The translations under genes and the position numbers were made by a program. DNA of 64,000 bases from Cycas panzhihuaensis (taxonomy: Eukaryota; Cycadophyta): positions 209,071,741 through 209,135,740 of the forward strand of contig CM041465.1 in assembly GCA_023213395.1 (NCBI GenBank), written 5' to 3'. How positions within the stretch are numbered: the first letter of the stretch is position 1; every line of letters starts with the position of its first letter. This document shows positions 43,571 to 55,298 of the stretch, piece after piece. The notes under the pieces were generated by a model. The model searched no databases and was not told where the DNA came from. It worked only from the letters and a program-made list of their open reading frames with translations.

Positions 43571-45030
43571 TGTAAATGTGGGAATTCAATCTATAATTTG
43601 AAATCATCAACGAAGGTTGGGATTATCCTTGTTGACACATCCCCTTTCAAGGATAACTTCTCTAAGTCCCAATCCAATACAAATCTTAGTAAATTGATCT
43701 TCAGTAAGTACTTTGATAAGCACGTCCACAAGTTGCTTCTCATTCAAATAATATTCGACCTATAACTTTCCTGCTTTGATTTGTTCACATATGTAGTGGT
43801 GCTAAATTTTAATATGCTTCATATATACGTGAAACTTTGGATTCTTCAATAAACAAATAGTGCTCTAGTTATTGACTAAAATAATCGGTGCACTACAGGA
43901 TACACCAAAGATATCTTAAAGTTCTTGTAACCATACAACTTCTCTTACACCAACAGTGAGTCCTTAATACTTTGCCTCTATAAAAGATAGTACCAATATC
44001 TGCTACTTCTTCAACTACTACAATACAAATCCATTGCCAATACCAAACATATATATAATAGTGGATTTTTTATCATTAGAGTCTCCTCCCCAATTTGCAT
44101 CAGTGTACTCATGTAACTTTACATTTTCATCACGAAGGTTCTCTAGATCAAGATTAAGAGTTTCCTTCAAATATCTCAAGATCCACTTTACTACAACCCA
44201 ATGTGGCTATTGAATTCTGCATATAATAGAAGATTAGTCTAAGAACATAAATAATATTTGGCCTAGTATAAGTCAAATATATTAGACTCTCGACTAGTTG
44301 TTTGTACAATGTTCCATCTACAATAGGATGTTTCATATGTTTGAAGGGCTTTGTGCCTTGAGTGCATGATGTCCAAATAGGCATGTAGTCCTCCATCTTG
44401 AATTTCTCAAGCAGGCTCTTCATATATTTTGTTTCTAACACGAGAACTCTGTCTTCCATCTACCTTACCTTAATGCCTAAAAAGTAATGCAAAGCTTCAA
44501 GATTTGTCATGTCAAAGGTTGCTCCCAAATTAGATTTTATTTACATGATAGTCTTATTACAATTAACGACAATGATCAAATCATCAACGTACAACACAAT
44601 AGCTACTATTAAAGTTCCTTTCCTTTGAACATATAGATTTGACTCTAGATCAGTAACAAGAAATCGTTCTTCTTTTTCTTTACATACCAAGCACGTGGTG
44701 CTTGCTTCATGCGATAAAGTGACTCTTTTGACTAGCACACGAGATGCTTCTTTCCTTCCTTAATGAAACCAAGAAGTTGTTCCATGTATATCTCCTCTTT
44801 TAACTCTTCATTAAAGAATGTTGATTTTCCACCCAATTGATATATATCCCAACCATATTTTGTTGCTAGTGAAAGGATCAAATGAACCATTGTCCTCTTA
44901 GAGACTGGTGCAAATGTTTCATCATAATTGATTTCTTCTTTCTACTTAAACCCTTGTGCAATAAGTCCTATTTTATACTTGTCCACCTCTCCATTGAAAT
45001 GGAATTTAATCTCGTAGACACACTTGCAAT
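43571..45030 (-). pseudogene. Copia D RT and RNase H
   Basis: Minus strand. RT begins near 45030 and reads through TFAPVSKRTM-like and YQLGGKSTFFNEELKEEIYM-like blocks (44780-44900). The frame 44738-44541 ends with the catalytic YVDDLIIV near 44571-44595. The frame 44459-44154 (101 codons) holds MEDRVLVLETKYMKSLLEKF and the RT-RNase H junction YKQLVESLIYLTYTRPNI. RNase H continues in broken frames to the polypurine tract. Active-site Asp pair intact; frames are not. Confidence 0.85.
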
Positions 45031-45522
45031 AAGGCTTTTCTTAGGAGGGAAATGAACTAACTCCCACGTTGCATTTTTTATAAGAGAACCAAATTCCTCC
45101 TCCATAATAACTTTCTAATGAGGATCAACTTTTGCTTCATCATACGAAATTAGGTCATGGGAGTTTGTGGTGTCCACCACTAGAGTTTGATTGGCATGTT
45201 GGCTTCTTATTCTTTGTTCATCTGTAAAATTTTACAACATCACACTGAAATCTTGAATGGTCTTCCTAGTCCACAATGGCATAGAAACCCCCGATGTTAT
45301 AGATGCCTCCACATGTTACTACTCCTCGTTATTACCTTTTTCACTTGATACTTCTTTCGTCTGAATCATAGTACCTAATTTCTTATCCTTTTTAGTTGAT
45401 GAAGCACTAATAGGAAATGGAAGTAGTGGGGGGTAAAATTATTCTTTAGACGACATCTTCTTAACATAATACATTATAGACTCGTCAAATTTTTCATCCC
45501 AACTAATCACAAGTTTTCTCCC

Positions 45523-46345
45523 CTATGGATCCCATTGTCTATAAGTTTTGTTTTGATTAGAATACCTCACAAATATATACTTCAAACTCTTGCGATCTAA
45601 TTTTTTATGATTTTTATCTAGGATGTGTGCATATGCAATGCACTCAAAGGTTTTCAAATGCTCAATGGTAAGTTTATGACCGATCCATTTTTTTTCAGAG
45701 GTCATGCCACGAACTACTTTTGTCAGTACCCTATTTAAGATATAAACGATAGTCCCAATAACTTTTGCCCAAAATTAAGGCAACAAGTTCTTTGTATGCA
45801 CCATGCCTTGCCATTTCTATCATGGTACAGTTCTTTCTTTTAGCCACACCATTTTACTATCGAGTATATGGAACCATGAATTCATACTTTATACCATGAT
45901 TTGGATAGAATTGATTGAAAGTATTATCGTTGGATTCCTTTCCATTATCACTCCTTAAAACTTTTATTTTCTTCTTACATTCATTCTCCACATACACCTT
46001 CCGATCATGAAAGTGGTTTAATACTTCAGACTTATTCTTCAAAAAATATATCTAGGCCTTCCTAGTATGATCATCTACAAACACTAAAGTATAGTGATCT
46101 CTAGATATGGAAGGGTTTGAGAGAGGACCCATCACATCAGAATGCACGAACTTTAGCTTCTCTTTAGCTCTCCAAGCATAATCCCAAGCAAAAGTACAAC
46201 GGTGGTGCTTTTTGTATATGCACCCTTCACATACACCTTTTAAACAAGAAACATAGAACAATCCTTCAGCCATTTTTAGTCGATTCATAAGTGCTATGTG
46301 TTTGTAATTAAGGTGTCCAAGGCATTCATGCCAGAGTTTACTCAC
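45523..46345 (-). pseudogene. Copia D GAG-pre-integrase and integrase
   Basis: Minus strand. The 97-codon frame at 46345-46052 has LWHECLGHLNYKHIALM and VCEGCIYKKHHR (the HHCC zinc domain) and FVHSDVMGPLSNPS, with the first catalytic Asp, then FVDDHTRKA. Frame 46042-45857 continues with VENECKKKIKVLRSDNGKE, the second catalytic Asp. Frame 45705-45523 gives the C-part HLKTFECIAYAHI and KSLKYIFVRYSNQNKTYRQWD. A stop lies between each frame, and the catalytic Glu block falls in a break near 45840. Confidence 0.87.
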
Positions 46346-46799
46346 ATTATCAATGCCGACTACAAAGACATAGGATCGATTCTAGGATTGAAACTTCTCA
46401 AAGATCTGAAACTTGTCTCTCACTTTTTCAGTAGCAATGACATAGAAATTTTGCTTGGGATCCTTAATTAAGCATCTATCTTTGTAGAACTCAACCTTCC
46501 TACCTTGTTTGCATATCTCTTAAGCTGATAGAAGATTCATTTTCATTGTAGGAATGTAATACACACCTTTAAATTTGCCTCTTGCAAGTGAAACAATGCC
46601 AACACCCTTAGTGGGCAATAAGCTCACATCTCTAAGAATGATTTCTAGTTCATTAGGATCAACATTCTATGCATTAAATTTCAGATTCTAAAAAGAAATG
46701 TGTTTTTACGCTCTTGAATCCAAAATCTAGTAGTCTCTGTGATTTGATTCGGTTGACAAGGCTAACAATTTTGCACAGTAAGCTATAACACCCTTTCCT

Positions 46800-47574
46800 T
46801 TATCATCCTTGCTTTACATTTGTCTTCTCTTTATGACCACCTTTCTTGCAATTGGTACATTTATCAACAAATTTCTTCTTCTCTCGAGCTATTTCTCCTA
46901 CCTTTTATGTAGATTTCCCTTCCCGAACATCATCTCTCCTTTGCATCTTCATGACCAATGCTTGATTTGATTCGAAACCACTGAGCAAACCATGGTGCTT
47001 CAACTTGGTATCCTCTACTAAAGTGAGACCTTTCAATTTCTCAAATGTTACACCCTCTATTACATCATTCTCCATTGCATAGATGGTTTGAAAGGTTCCA
47101 AATACAATTGGTAATTTTGACATAATTAATGCAAACAATAGTGTACTATCAATTAAGCTATATTTAATCTCTTCTAATTTGTTTCTCAAGTCAGTTATTT
47201 TATTTAAGTAGGTGCTTATGTTGCTTTTGTCTTCCATTGTTGCATTAAAATGTTCTATCATCAAAGCAACACGACGATTTGTCTTCTTCTTTTCAAATGC
47301 CTCATACAAGTTTGTCTAAATTTTATTTGGTTTATCTAGGTTGTGGACTATCACCCTTTGATCTGGTGCCGAAGATAGTTTTAATAGCCCATCATCCATA
47401 AACTACTTTTCCTGTTGACGAGTTCACTCCTTCACATCGAACGGAATAACAAGCAACTCATCTTTGGTGATCCTCCAAAGTTGATTCACCATTAAAACCA
47501 ACTCCATGTTAGCCTTCCACTTACTTAAATTATCCCCATTAAAGATGACTTAAGGTATCATTCTCTCCATCATG
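46800..47574 (-). pseudogene. Copia D Gag
   Basis: Minus strand. Start near 47574 (MMERMIPQVIFNGDN-like), VNQLWRITKDELL, APDQRVIVHNLDKPN, then the 134-codon frame 47309-46905 with ATMEDKSNISTYLNKITDLR and LPIVFGTFQTIYAMEND. The knuckle CTNCKKGGHKEKTN near 46830-46862 lacks its last Cys. Same plan as Gag of copia C. Confidence 0.85.
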
Positions 47575-48880
47575 AGAAATAGGCCCACAAATGAGTTGTT
47601 TTCACCAAACTACTTGACATTTAGTCACATGGACAACACCCAATACATTGCTTAATCTCTGATCATCAATAAACCTACCAAAAATGTGATATTGGTTTTG
47701 ATAGTAGATTTCACACAACACCAAGGTCGCACAGGCTTTGGGCTTCAATGTTTTTACACCCTCCACTGATGGGCTGCCAAAACATATTTCAACCACCCAA
47801 AATTACTTCAAAAAACTAGGAAAAAACAGTAGTTTGGGTCTTAATTTGACAAGTTTGAATTACATAGGAATCACATGCAAATTTTTTTGCTTGAAATGAT
47901 GAAAAAATGAGTCAAAATTGGCAATGTATATAGCACAATGGTTTTTTCCTCCAATATTTAAACTAAGAATAGAAAAAAGATTCAAAAGGTGTATGTCCAC
48001 ATGGGTGGCTTCCAACCTTTCACTTGCATGCCTCCAAAAAGTATTACATGACTTCAAAAGTCGTAGTCAAATATATAAAATATATATTAAGGTATTAACC
48101 TTAATATAACATATTAAAACACCTTAATATTTATTTGGTAGTGCAAATAATACTCACAGGTAGCTCTACGAATAGTGGTGACTTTGTGTTGATAGGCATG
48201 TCTCCCACATGACCTCACGAGCTCTTGGTGATCCCACAAACCTACTATGGCTTCAACATATGAAGCACACATCTCCACAAAACATTGAGATGCAGTTTTA
48301 TCACAATTACCAGTCTATGGGCATCCCAATGAGTGAGAATATCTCCTTTAAGGTTGTATACTATCTAAACGCTAGGGCAACACCTTCTACTAACATCAAA
48401 GAAGTCTATACAATCTTCAAAAACTGCCCAACATCATTAATATAAGCTAAAAACCTTCTCAATGGATTCAATCATGCTCACAATAGGTGTCTAATCACTT
48501 TTTGATGTTTGGGTGTTAGATTCAATAGATGATTAACGCTTTTAGAACATGTCCAATGCAACACAACACAGTTAGATCACTTTCAAATTAGGCCCAACTA
48601 GCAAATATAGTGTCCAACATGCCTTCTAAGCTTTGGATAGCTTCAAAATGAGCCTAACATAGTCTGAAGTGTGCCCAATATTGATTTTAGACCTTGAACA
48701 GTGAAAAAAATATTGTTGATAGGTGAAATCCATCTCTCCAATTACCAATACACCATTGTGTCACTCTTTTAGTTGTTGGAGAAGATTAAAATCATTAGAA
48801 CATGGCTCTACTAGTATTACTAGGTAGTCTTTAATTTTCTCACACCCACTCAACCTTGTGTTAGTTGTGTACTTCGTTTA
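47575..48880 (-). other. Leader of copia D
   Basis: About 1.3 kb between primer site and Gag, without recognised coding. Contains GGGCATAC/TTGGGC-like words on the minus strand near 48590-48700, echoing the leader of copia C. Confidence 0.5.
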
Positions 48881-48892
48881 ATTCTGATACCA
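48881..48892 (-). promoter_or_regulatory. Primer-binding site of copia D
   Basis: Minus strand TGGTATCAGAAT; ten of twelve bases match the tRNA-Met site. Abuts the LTR at 48893. Confidence 0.88.
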
Positions 48893-49223
48893 TGTGAAAA
48901 AACATAAAACGTGCATGTATTATGAACTACAGAATCTTGATCATACATAGCAAGCAAAAAATAAAGAGCACAAATGCATAGTACATAATATTTTGTGTGG
49001 GAAACCCTTTCGAGAGAAAAACCACCAGAAAAGATTGTTACATCACATTGATAATTCCTTGGATGATTTATAATGGACTTAAGAGTTATTTATAATCTTA
49101 TAAATGGTATATCCAACCTGAGTGGTTCTAACCCTCCAAAATATTTGCACCTTTTGACTTAGTATGAACTAAACCATATTTTAACATTAATCAAGTGGCT
49201 TAGCCTTAATTGCCATACTAACA
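48893..49223 (-). repeat. 5' LTR of copia D
   Basis: TGTGAAAAAACATA to TACTAACA. Minus-strand TATA-like ATTATAAATAAC near 49085-49097. Followed by CAATT. Confidence 0.94.
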
Positions 49224-49430
49224 CAATTTCTAATTGTCATCTTTTAGCTTTTTTCTCACAAGTTGTTTCCTTTTGTGTTCTTTGAGTAAAGGGAATCAAC
49301 AACCTGCTTTTGAATGTTTATAATCTTAGTGATCTTTTCTCATTGTCCTTGATTCTTTGGGCATCGTTCATAGTCCCTCATCTCCATCGTACTTCCCTCT
49401 TCTATCAACATGGAACTAATCCAAGTCATT
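49224..49430 (-). pseudogene. Possible coiled-coil coding remnant (part 2)
   Basis: Minus strand: MLIEEGSTMEMRDYERCPKN near 49350-49410, KIINIQKQVVDSLYSKN near 49275-49330, then stops. It would lie upstream of 42738-43227 before copia D inserted. Lys/Glu-rich, no domain recognised. Weak. Confidence 0.3.
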
Positions 49431-50009
49431 TTTCATGTGAAGCACAGATTGTAGACTACATATGCAATCGATAGTAGGTTTTGTTTTTTACTAAGTTTAA
49501 ATTGGCAACATAACCAAATGTTGGACCTCTAAAGGGCTATGATGATCACATCCATACTTATTTAATAATCAAAAGAATCCAACTAAGTATTATTGTATGG
49601 CACACGCAATATTTTGTCTAGCAATCTACTTTATTTCATAAAATACCACTAGTCAATGTAATTGCTCTCACCAATCACATTGACCAATAGCCAATACTAA
49701 CAAAATGTGATTATTGTAATCCAAGATTGTTCATTGCCCATAAACAAGGACCAACTAAACTCCTCCTTTCTCAAGATACATATTTATAAATTTAAAAGTC
49801 ATTATAAGTGTAGTTATAAGAACTATCTCATAACTACTTTGCCGATAAAATTGACTCATATTAACTAACTAACATAGGTCTACCAACTTGATTGGCTGAA
49901 ACTAAAGGTGTCCACCAACTTCACCTTCGACCCATGTGGACTAGTCAACATGACTTTCTAACAAAGCCATATTGGAGCTTGTTAAGTCTTCTTAAAGAAA
50001 TTCTATTAT
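49431..50009. other. Unassigned AT-rich stretch
   Basis: No gene or repeat recognised. The N-terminal half of the hAT transposase (zinc finger and start of DUF659) would be expected here but cannot be traced with confidence. Confidence 0.4.
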
Positions 50010-51410
50010 CTCCATCATAATTGCTAGGTGGATTGACCAAAGTATTAGACCTTTGATGAATGTCATTGCCATGTCAGCCAAGGGTGCCATGTTCCTTAGA
50101 GTTATTAATTACATGGGGGAGACCAAGGATGCAGTTGTCATTTTAAACATTTTTATTCAAGCAATATAATCTTTGGGTGCTCACAATATTATGTAAGTGA
50201 TTATGGACAATGCTCCTATTTACAAAGTTGTTGGCATATTAATGGAGAGAAAGTACCAACATGCCCTTTGGACTCCTTGTATTGTCCACACCTTGAACCT
50301 AATACTAAAGGAAATGGTAAGAGATGAAACTTGTCCACATGTAGGGGTGATTAAAGTGGTTTATGAGCAAGAAAAATTCATAAATTTATTACCAACCACC
50401 ACACATTCTAGTTAGTGTTTTGATAATATTCAATGCTAAATTTATTGAAAATTGCAATATAAGGTTTTATCTCATTACATTATGTCAAGGTGTATTATTG
50501 ATGTAAATAATGCATTGGTGCAAATGGTGACGTGCAGAATATCATTCTCAGAGGCAAGCCAATTCTGAAAAAGGCATTAATGTTGTGCCAAACAATTTTG
50601 GATAAGACTTAATGGGAGGTTGTATAGTTATTCTTAAATACGTAAGAGCCTTTAATAGCCTTGCTTTGCAACACTGATATGGGCAAACCTTGTTTGGAGA
50701 ATATTTATGATCTTATTGACATAATGATTCAAGCAAGTCCATGATGCCATTTTTTTCTATAAATAAGCCCAATCATGAAGACTTTTTACAGAAAGTTCAT
50801 TGCATAATAAATGCAAAGTGGAATAAATTTAATAGCCACTTACACATCTTGGTTCATTTATTGAATTTAAAATATTATGACATTTCATACATTGAGCCTA
50901 CTATTAATAGGAAGCCCCCACATAAAAACAAGGAGCTTTGCAACGGTTTCATAACAATTATGGATGATGCTAGAAAGAATTTACTAACTTTATTAATAGG
51001 ACTAGCCTTGTATTTGGAGATGTGCAGGCATTTGAGGATAGAAGCAAAGATAGATCTTGTCCCATGGTGGATAATTAATGGTATAAGAGTTGAGATGATG
51101 CAATCACTTACTAGTCACATTCCTTCACAAGTGGTAAGATCCTATGTAGCTAAAAGGAATTAAAGCACATATGGCTTCTTTCAGTATGTGAAGAGAAATA
51201 GGTTGGACTCGAATAAGGTTGAAAACATGATGTTTATACATTCCAACCTTTGTCTTCTTTCTTGGAGAAAGGAGGGTTACGCAAAAGAGACTCCTTCATA
51301 GTTCTAGGATGTTGATGATAAAAACATAGACTTAGAAGTTGTTCACTTTCTCCTCTCTAATTCTTTTGACTTGTCATTTCTTAGTCCTACTCCTACATCA
51401 CTGTTGTCCT
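50010..51410 (+). pseudogene. hAT-family transposase remnant (DUF659 type)
   Basis: Plus strand. The DUF659 block reads WIDQSIRPLMNVIAMSAKGA near 50030-50090, then DAVVILNIFIQAI, VIMDNAPIYKVVGILMERKY and the highly characteristic WTPCIVHTLNLILKEMV (50260-50320). A 140-codon frame (50741-51163) gives FLQKVHCIINAKWNKFNSHLH and HLLNLKYYD, then the dimerisation region continues past it: YGFFQYVKRNRLDSNKVENM and IHSNLCLLS near 51170-51270, and FWDVDDKNIDLE near 51300. Stops and a weakly conserved middle (50420-50740) show decay. In the family the protein cuts and pastes DNA; no terminal inverted repeat was found. Confidence 0.85.
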
Positions 51411-51651
51411 AAAGAATGATGTTTTTGAGTAGCTACCACATTGTTCCATGATGTTGTTCAAGATTGTTCTATAAAAGAACTTGATAAATTTTTAGATATA
51501 TAATGACATTTGATGTACATTGCAATTGAACTTTGATATTATTTTATAATTGCAATGTCCCAATTATGTAAATGCATGTCTAATTTCCATTTCAATTATG
51601 GTTTTTTTTTCCCCTTAAGGCATAGGTTTAATATGCATTTTTTTCATGAAA

Positions 51652-51664
51652 CACACACACACAC
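51652..51664. repeat. Short CA microsatellite
   Basis: About six CA dinucleotides in AT-rich DNA. Confidence 0.85.
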
Positions 51665-52019
51665 ATATTAGAAACTTTGCATTTCTATGTTTTTTTTAAA
51701 AATGACATTTTCCTGTTTCTTCATTCTATTTCCCTATTTCCAGTAACCCAAGTTTAAATTGATAGTTATTTAAGGATTCTTTGAAAAGTAATGCTTGTTC
51801 ATTGTTCTTTGTTGATATTCTTGATTAAAGAAGGTTCTTGACATATTATAATTTTCTTTTTCGTCTTATTATTAATGAACATGATAACTTTCTTTTCCAT
51901 CTTTTTCTTAATGATAAGTATGAAGATAGTCGTGAAGAATTCATACTACTTTATGAACTTGGGAAACATAATCTTCTTTTGTAATGTCATAAGCATGCAT
52001 TTGCTTTAGACACCTTTAC

Positions 52020-52180
52020 ATTGTAGTTGTAGCTTAGGTGGTGCCCATTTTGTTAGTTCGTTGGTTTAATGACCTATGTGACTCAATAGTAGTCATCCAT
52101 ATGAGAAATTTATGAGCTTAAGGCTTATGCATACCATATATTATTTGTACTATATTTTTTTAATGAATGTAATTGAATTC

Positions 52181-52219
<39 letters not shown>

Positions 52220-52404
52220 AATGCATTAGTTATTCATATCATGGTTGTAGCTTAGACTGTTTCCATTTTGTTAGTTAATCTTTGGTTTAATCATTTATGT
52301 GACTTAATAGTAGTATTTGGTAAGAGAAGTTACATGAGCTTAAGGTTTGTGCATACCATTTGTGCAATACTTTTTATGAATGCAATTGAATTCAAGTAGC
52401 AATA

Positions 52405-52455
<51 letters not shown>
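52020..52455. repeat. Tandem duplication of about 220 bp ending in AT microsatellites
   Basis: Copy 1 about 52024-52217, copy 2 about 52244-52452. Both read TTGTAGCTTAG...CCATTTTGTTAGTT...GGTTTAAT, TTATGAGCTTAAGGCTT / TACATGAGCTTAAGGTTT and TGCATACCAT, and each ends in an AT run (52184-52217 and 52416-52452). The two have diverged by many substitutions. Confidence 0.85.
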
Positions 52456-52507
52456 CTAATATTTTCTTTAATAGATTGATTAACATTATGTTATCGCATA
52501 CTCACAG

Positions 52508-52639
52508 GATTTAAATTGGCAAGTGGGCGATTTGTACACTCCAGCTGATGCATTTGCTCAAGGTTTAAAGGGTGTTGCCCTGAATGACATTAAAACTTTA
52601 GTCAAAACAATCTCGAATTGGATTGAAAATCTTGGCTAG
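52508..52639 (+). other. Exon-like 43-codon open stretch
   Basis: After an acceptor-like CTCACAG (52501-52507) a frame reads DLNWQVGDLYTPADAFAQGL and LVKTISNWIENLG before TAG (52637-52639). Composition is balanced and unlike the AT-rich surroundings. No ATG opens it and I do not recognise the family. It may be a captured or degraded exon, or chance. Confidence 0.3.
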
Positions 52640-54908
52640 GAATTCAAGGAATAGAATCCCTCCAAACATGTATCCATAAGTTAAGATCATATTATGTCTT
52701 ACAGAACATCATAATGTGCCATAACAAATAAAAGATAGATAAAGCTATTTTATAGCATACGTCCTCAACGTGTTTTTGCACTTCCTAGTGCAGCTAGTGG
52801 TTTCCCTCTACAAATGCTTCCATTTAGAGCTTAATTGATTGTAAGATGTTGTCTTTAGCTTATTCTTGGTATTATAGAATATTTTCTTCATTAAAATGAG
52901 AATGGTTTTGGTTATGGTGATCATGTTCACTTTCTTGTGTGTGCATATGTACTATCACCAATAGCATCTACATTCGGATCGATAATGAATATATATTTTT
53001 GTGGATGATTCTTTATATATATATAATTGAAATAAAATTGTTGTAGCATTGACATTTATATTGTTGAGATAGGCAAATGCTATTGTAAATTTGTAAAAGA
53101 AGTGAACTAGTTATATACTTTCAATATGGTGGCCATAGTTACACATTTATTTGCCAAATTTTGAGATTAAATACTCTGATTTTGCTCAAGGTTGGTTGAA
53201 TATTCTTTAATACAAAGTAATCTATAATCCCCAATTTAACCAATATATTAATTGTAATGATGTTTTATAAAGTAGTATTTTCATGGAGGTCTTTACATTA
53301 TGAAATAATCTATAAGCATTCTTGATTACTTTGCTTTCCTTCGTTTCTCAAAATTTGCTTTAATATAGGACCTCATAAATAGACAAATACTATAGTTTAG
53401 GTTACATCCAATTACTATGTCATTAAGGCAATAGCTTAAACATAAAATAAAGAGTGAGAACCAACATATGGTATCCACTTGCATTACATTGTCAACATGC
53501 CACTTAAACTTTGTGATCAATCTTTCTATTGATTTAGTTATTAGTATTTTTTTAAATTAAAATATTAAATGAATGTTTGAAGTCAAAAAAACTACGTTTA
53601 TTTTTTGGATGTGAAGTATTATAAATTGGTCTATAACCTCAAAGGATGCTAAAAGTATTATATTACAATATATTATACATTTAAAACATGTTCCTCTTTG
53701 GCTCATCCCTGGGCCCTGTTCTTTTATTCTAAGGAAATACTTACAAGCAAGACAAAACTTTAGAAGAAAGGAGTAAGAATCCAATACATAGAATATTATA
53801 TTTATGAGTGATGAAAGAATACTTGTATGTGTAGAAGAGTATACCCACTAGTTATATTCAAGATATATTATGAAAAACAAATAAACTATCTTTCGTTAGT
53901 ATTTCTATGTTCTTTTACTGCATCAATTTATTTTGTATATCCTACTTAAATAAATTAATTAAATTCTCTTATTGTTTTTTTTGCAACAATCAATCAAATG
54001 AAAGACATAAAATATAACAAATAAGAAATAGAAGCTCTTATTTAGTTTATTTACTTAAGAAACTCTTTGATTTGATGATGAGTAAATGTGGACTTTCTCC
54101 TTATTCAATTTTCTTCTTCATATAAAATAACACTAGAGGAAAACTACCAAGGCACTCGTTATGTGTTAAAAGAAATATAAATCTTAAATGAAATCTATCT
54201 AAGAAAGTATCAAAGAGAGCCTCATGAAAGATGAAAAAATGTGGGAATCATAAATGACAAGTTACTATGAAAATTTTTCTAAAGTGATGATCAATAAAAG
54301 AAAAAAATTAAACAAGAGAGATAATCAATCATGTTAGAAATCAATAGTGAGAAAAATCAAATAAAAAATCAACCTAGTATGTGTTGGGTTAATACCTACA
54401 TTGGGGCTATATCCCATATCTATGTATGTCAGAATAAGGCAGCTCTTTCTCTCCAACATTTGTCAATGCCAAGTAGTAGTGAATCGTGCTAAATACTCTC
54501 AGTCCCACATATTTATCCATGGGGTCTAAAGACCCTAGTGTTCATCAACACCACCTATGTGTCAAATTGCATTTGTTTCTTTTTGCTCTTACATTGTTTT
54601 GTTTATCATTTACTCATGATACCCTACATTTGGTATTAGAGATTCAATACTTCTGTTTAATCTCTTGCTCATTCTTACAGTCAATTTGTCTTTCAAATCT
54701 TGTATTCATTTAATAGTTCATAATAGGGCATTTGTATCTATGTGTTTTGTGTGATTTTTGTCTCTGCTTTGTTGCGTGTCGTCTCCCATGTGCATCATGT
54801 GAAGTCATCGCCCTCTAGTTTTGCACACTATCTTTCTGGCATCACAATATATGCTTGCATTTATTTTAAGAGGTATTTGAATGTTTATTTGAATAAGAGT
54901 GTAGTTAT
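52640..54908. other. Unassigned AT-rich DNA
   Basis: No gene, domain or LTR pair recognised. Open frames (53326-53520, 53557-53784, 54486-54713, 54742-54930) are short, hydrophobic or low-complexity and look like chance. A TGTTGGGTTAATACC word at about 54382 and CAGTCCCACATATT near 54502 are LTR-like but unsupported. Confidence 0.5.
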
Positions 54909-55298
54909 TGTTAAAAGCGTCAGGATCTAAGATTCATATGTACTGATTACAAATATCAAACAAAATAGATACAATGAACAATAAAATATGTAGAAATAGT
55001 TAAAGCAATTTAAATGATAAAATTATAGGTGAATTAGTCACCACGTACGTCTCTCTCTCATGGGCAAATATTTTGCATTTATCGCAAGAATCTACAAGAT
55101 ACAAAGGTGTGAGGCATAATATATAGGCCATCTGCCAATATTACAAGGTATTTGATAGGTCGACTAAGTGGCAAAGGAGACAAACTCGACCTTATTATCA
55201 AATATCATTAAATTACATCAAGGTCCCTTAGTTTTACAATATGAATATTAAATTACAATAATACAAAGAAATAATGGTGCTATTAGATAGTTTTAATA
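54909..55298 (-). repeat. 3' LTR of copia E
   Basis: TGTTAAAAGCGTC to GTTTTAATA. Minus-strand TATA-like CCTATATATTATG near 55113-55125. Ends TA, not CA, in both copies. Confidence 0.92.

Larger units (their letters stand above)
43228..49223 (-). mobile_element. Copia element D, complete, minus strand
   Basis: 6.0 kb. LTRs 43228-43559 (332 bp) and 48893-49223 (331 bp); target duplication CAATT at 43223-43227 and 49224-49228; tRNA-Met primer site at 48881-48892; polypurine tract CCTCCCTTAA (reverse strand) at 43561-43570. Gag, integrase, RT and RNase H in copia order. Stops in all domains. Confidence 0.95.
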
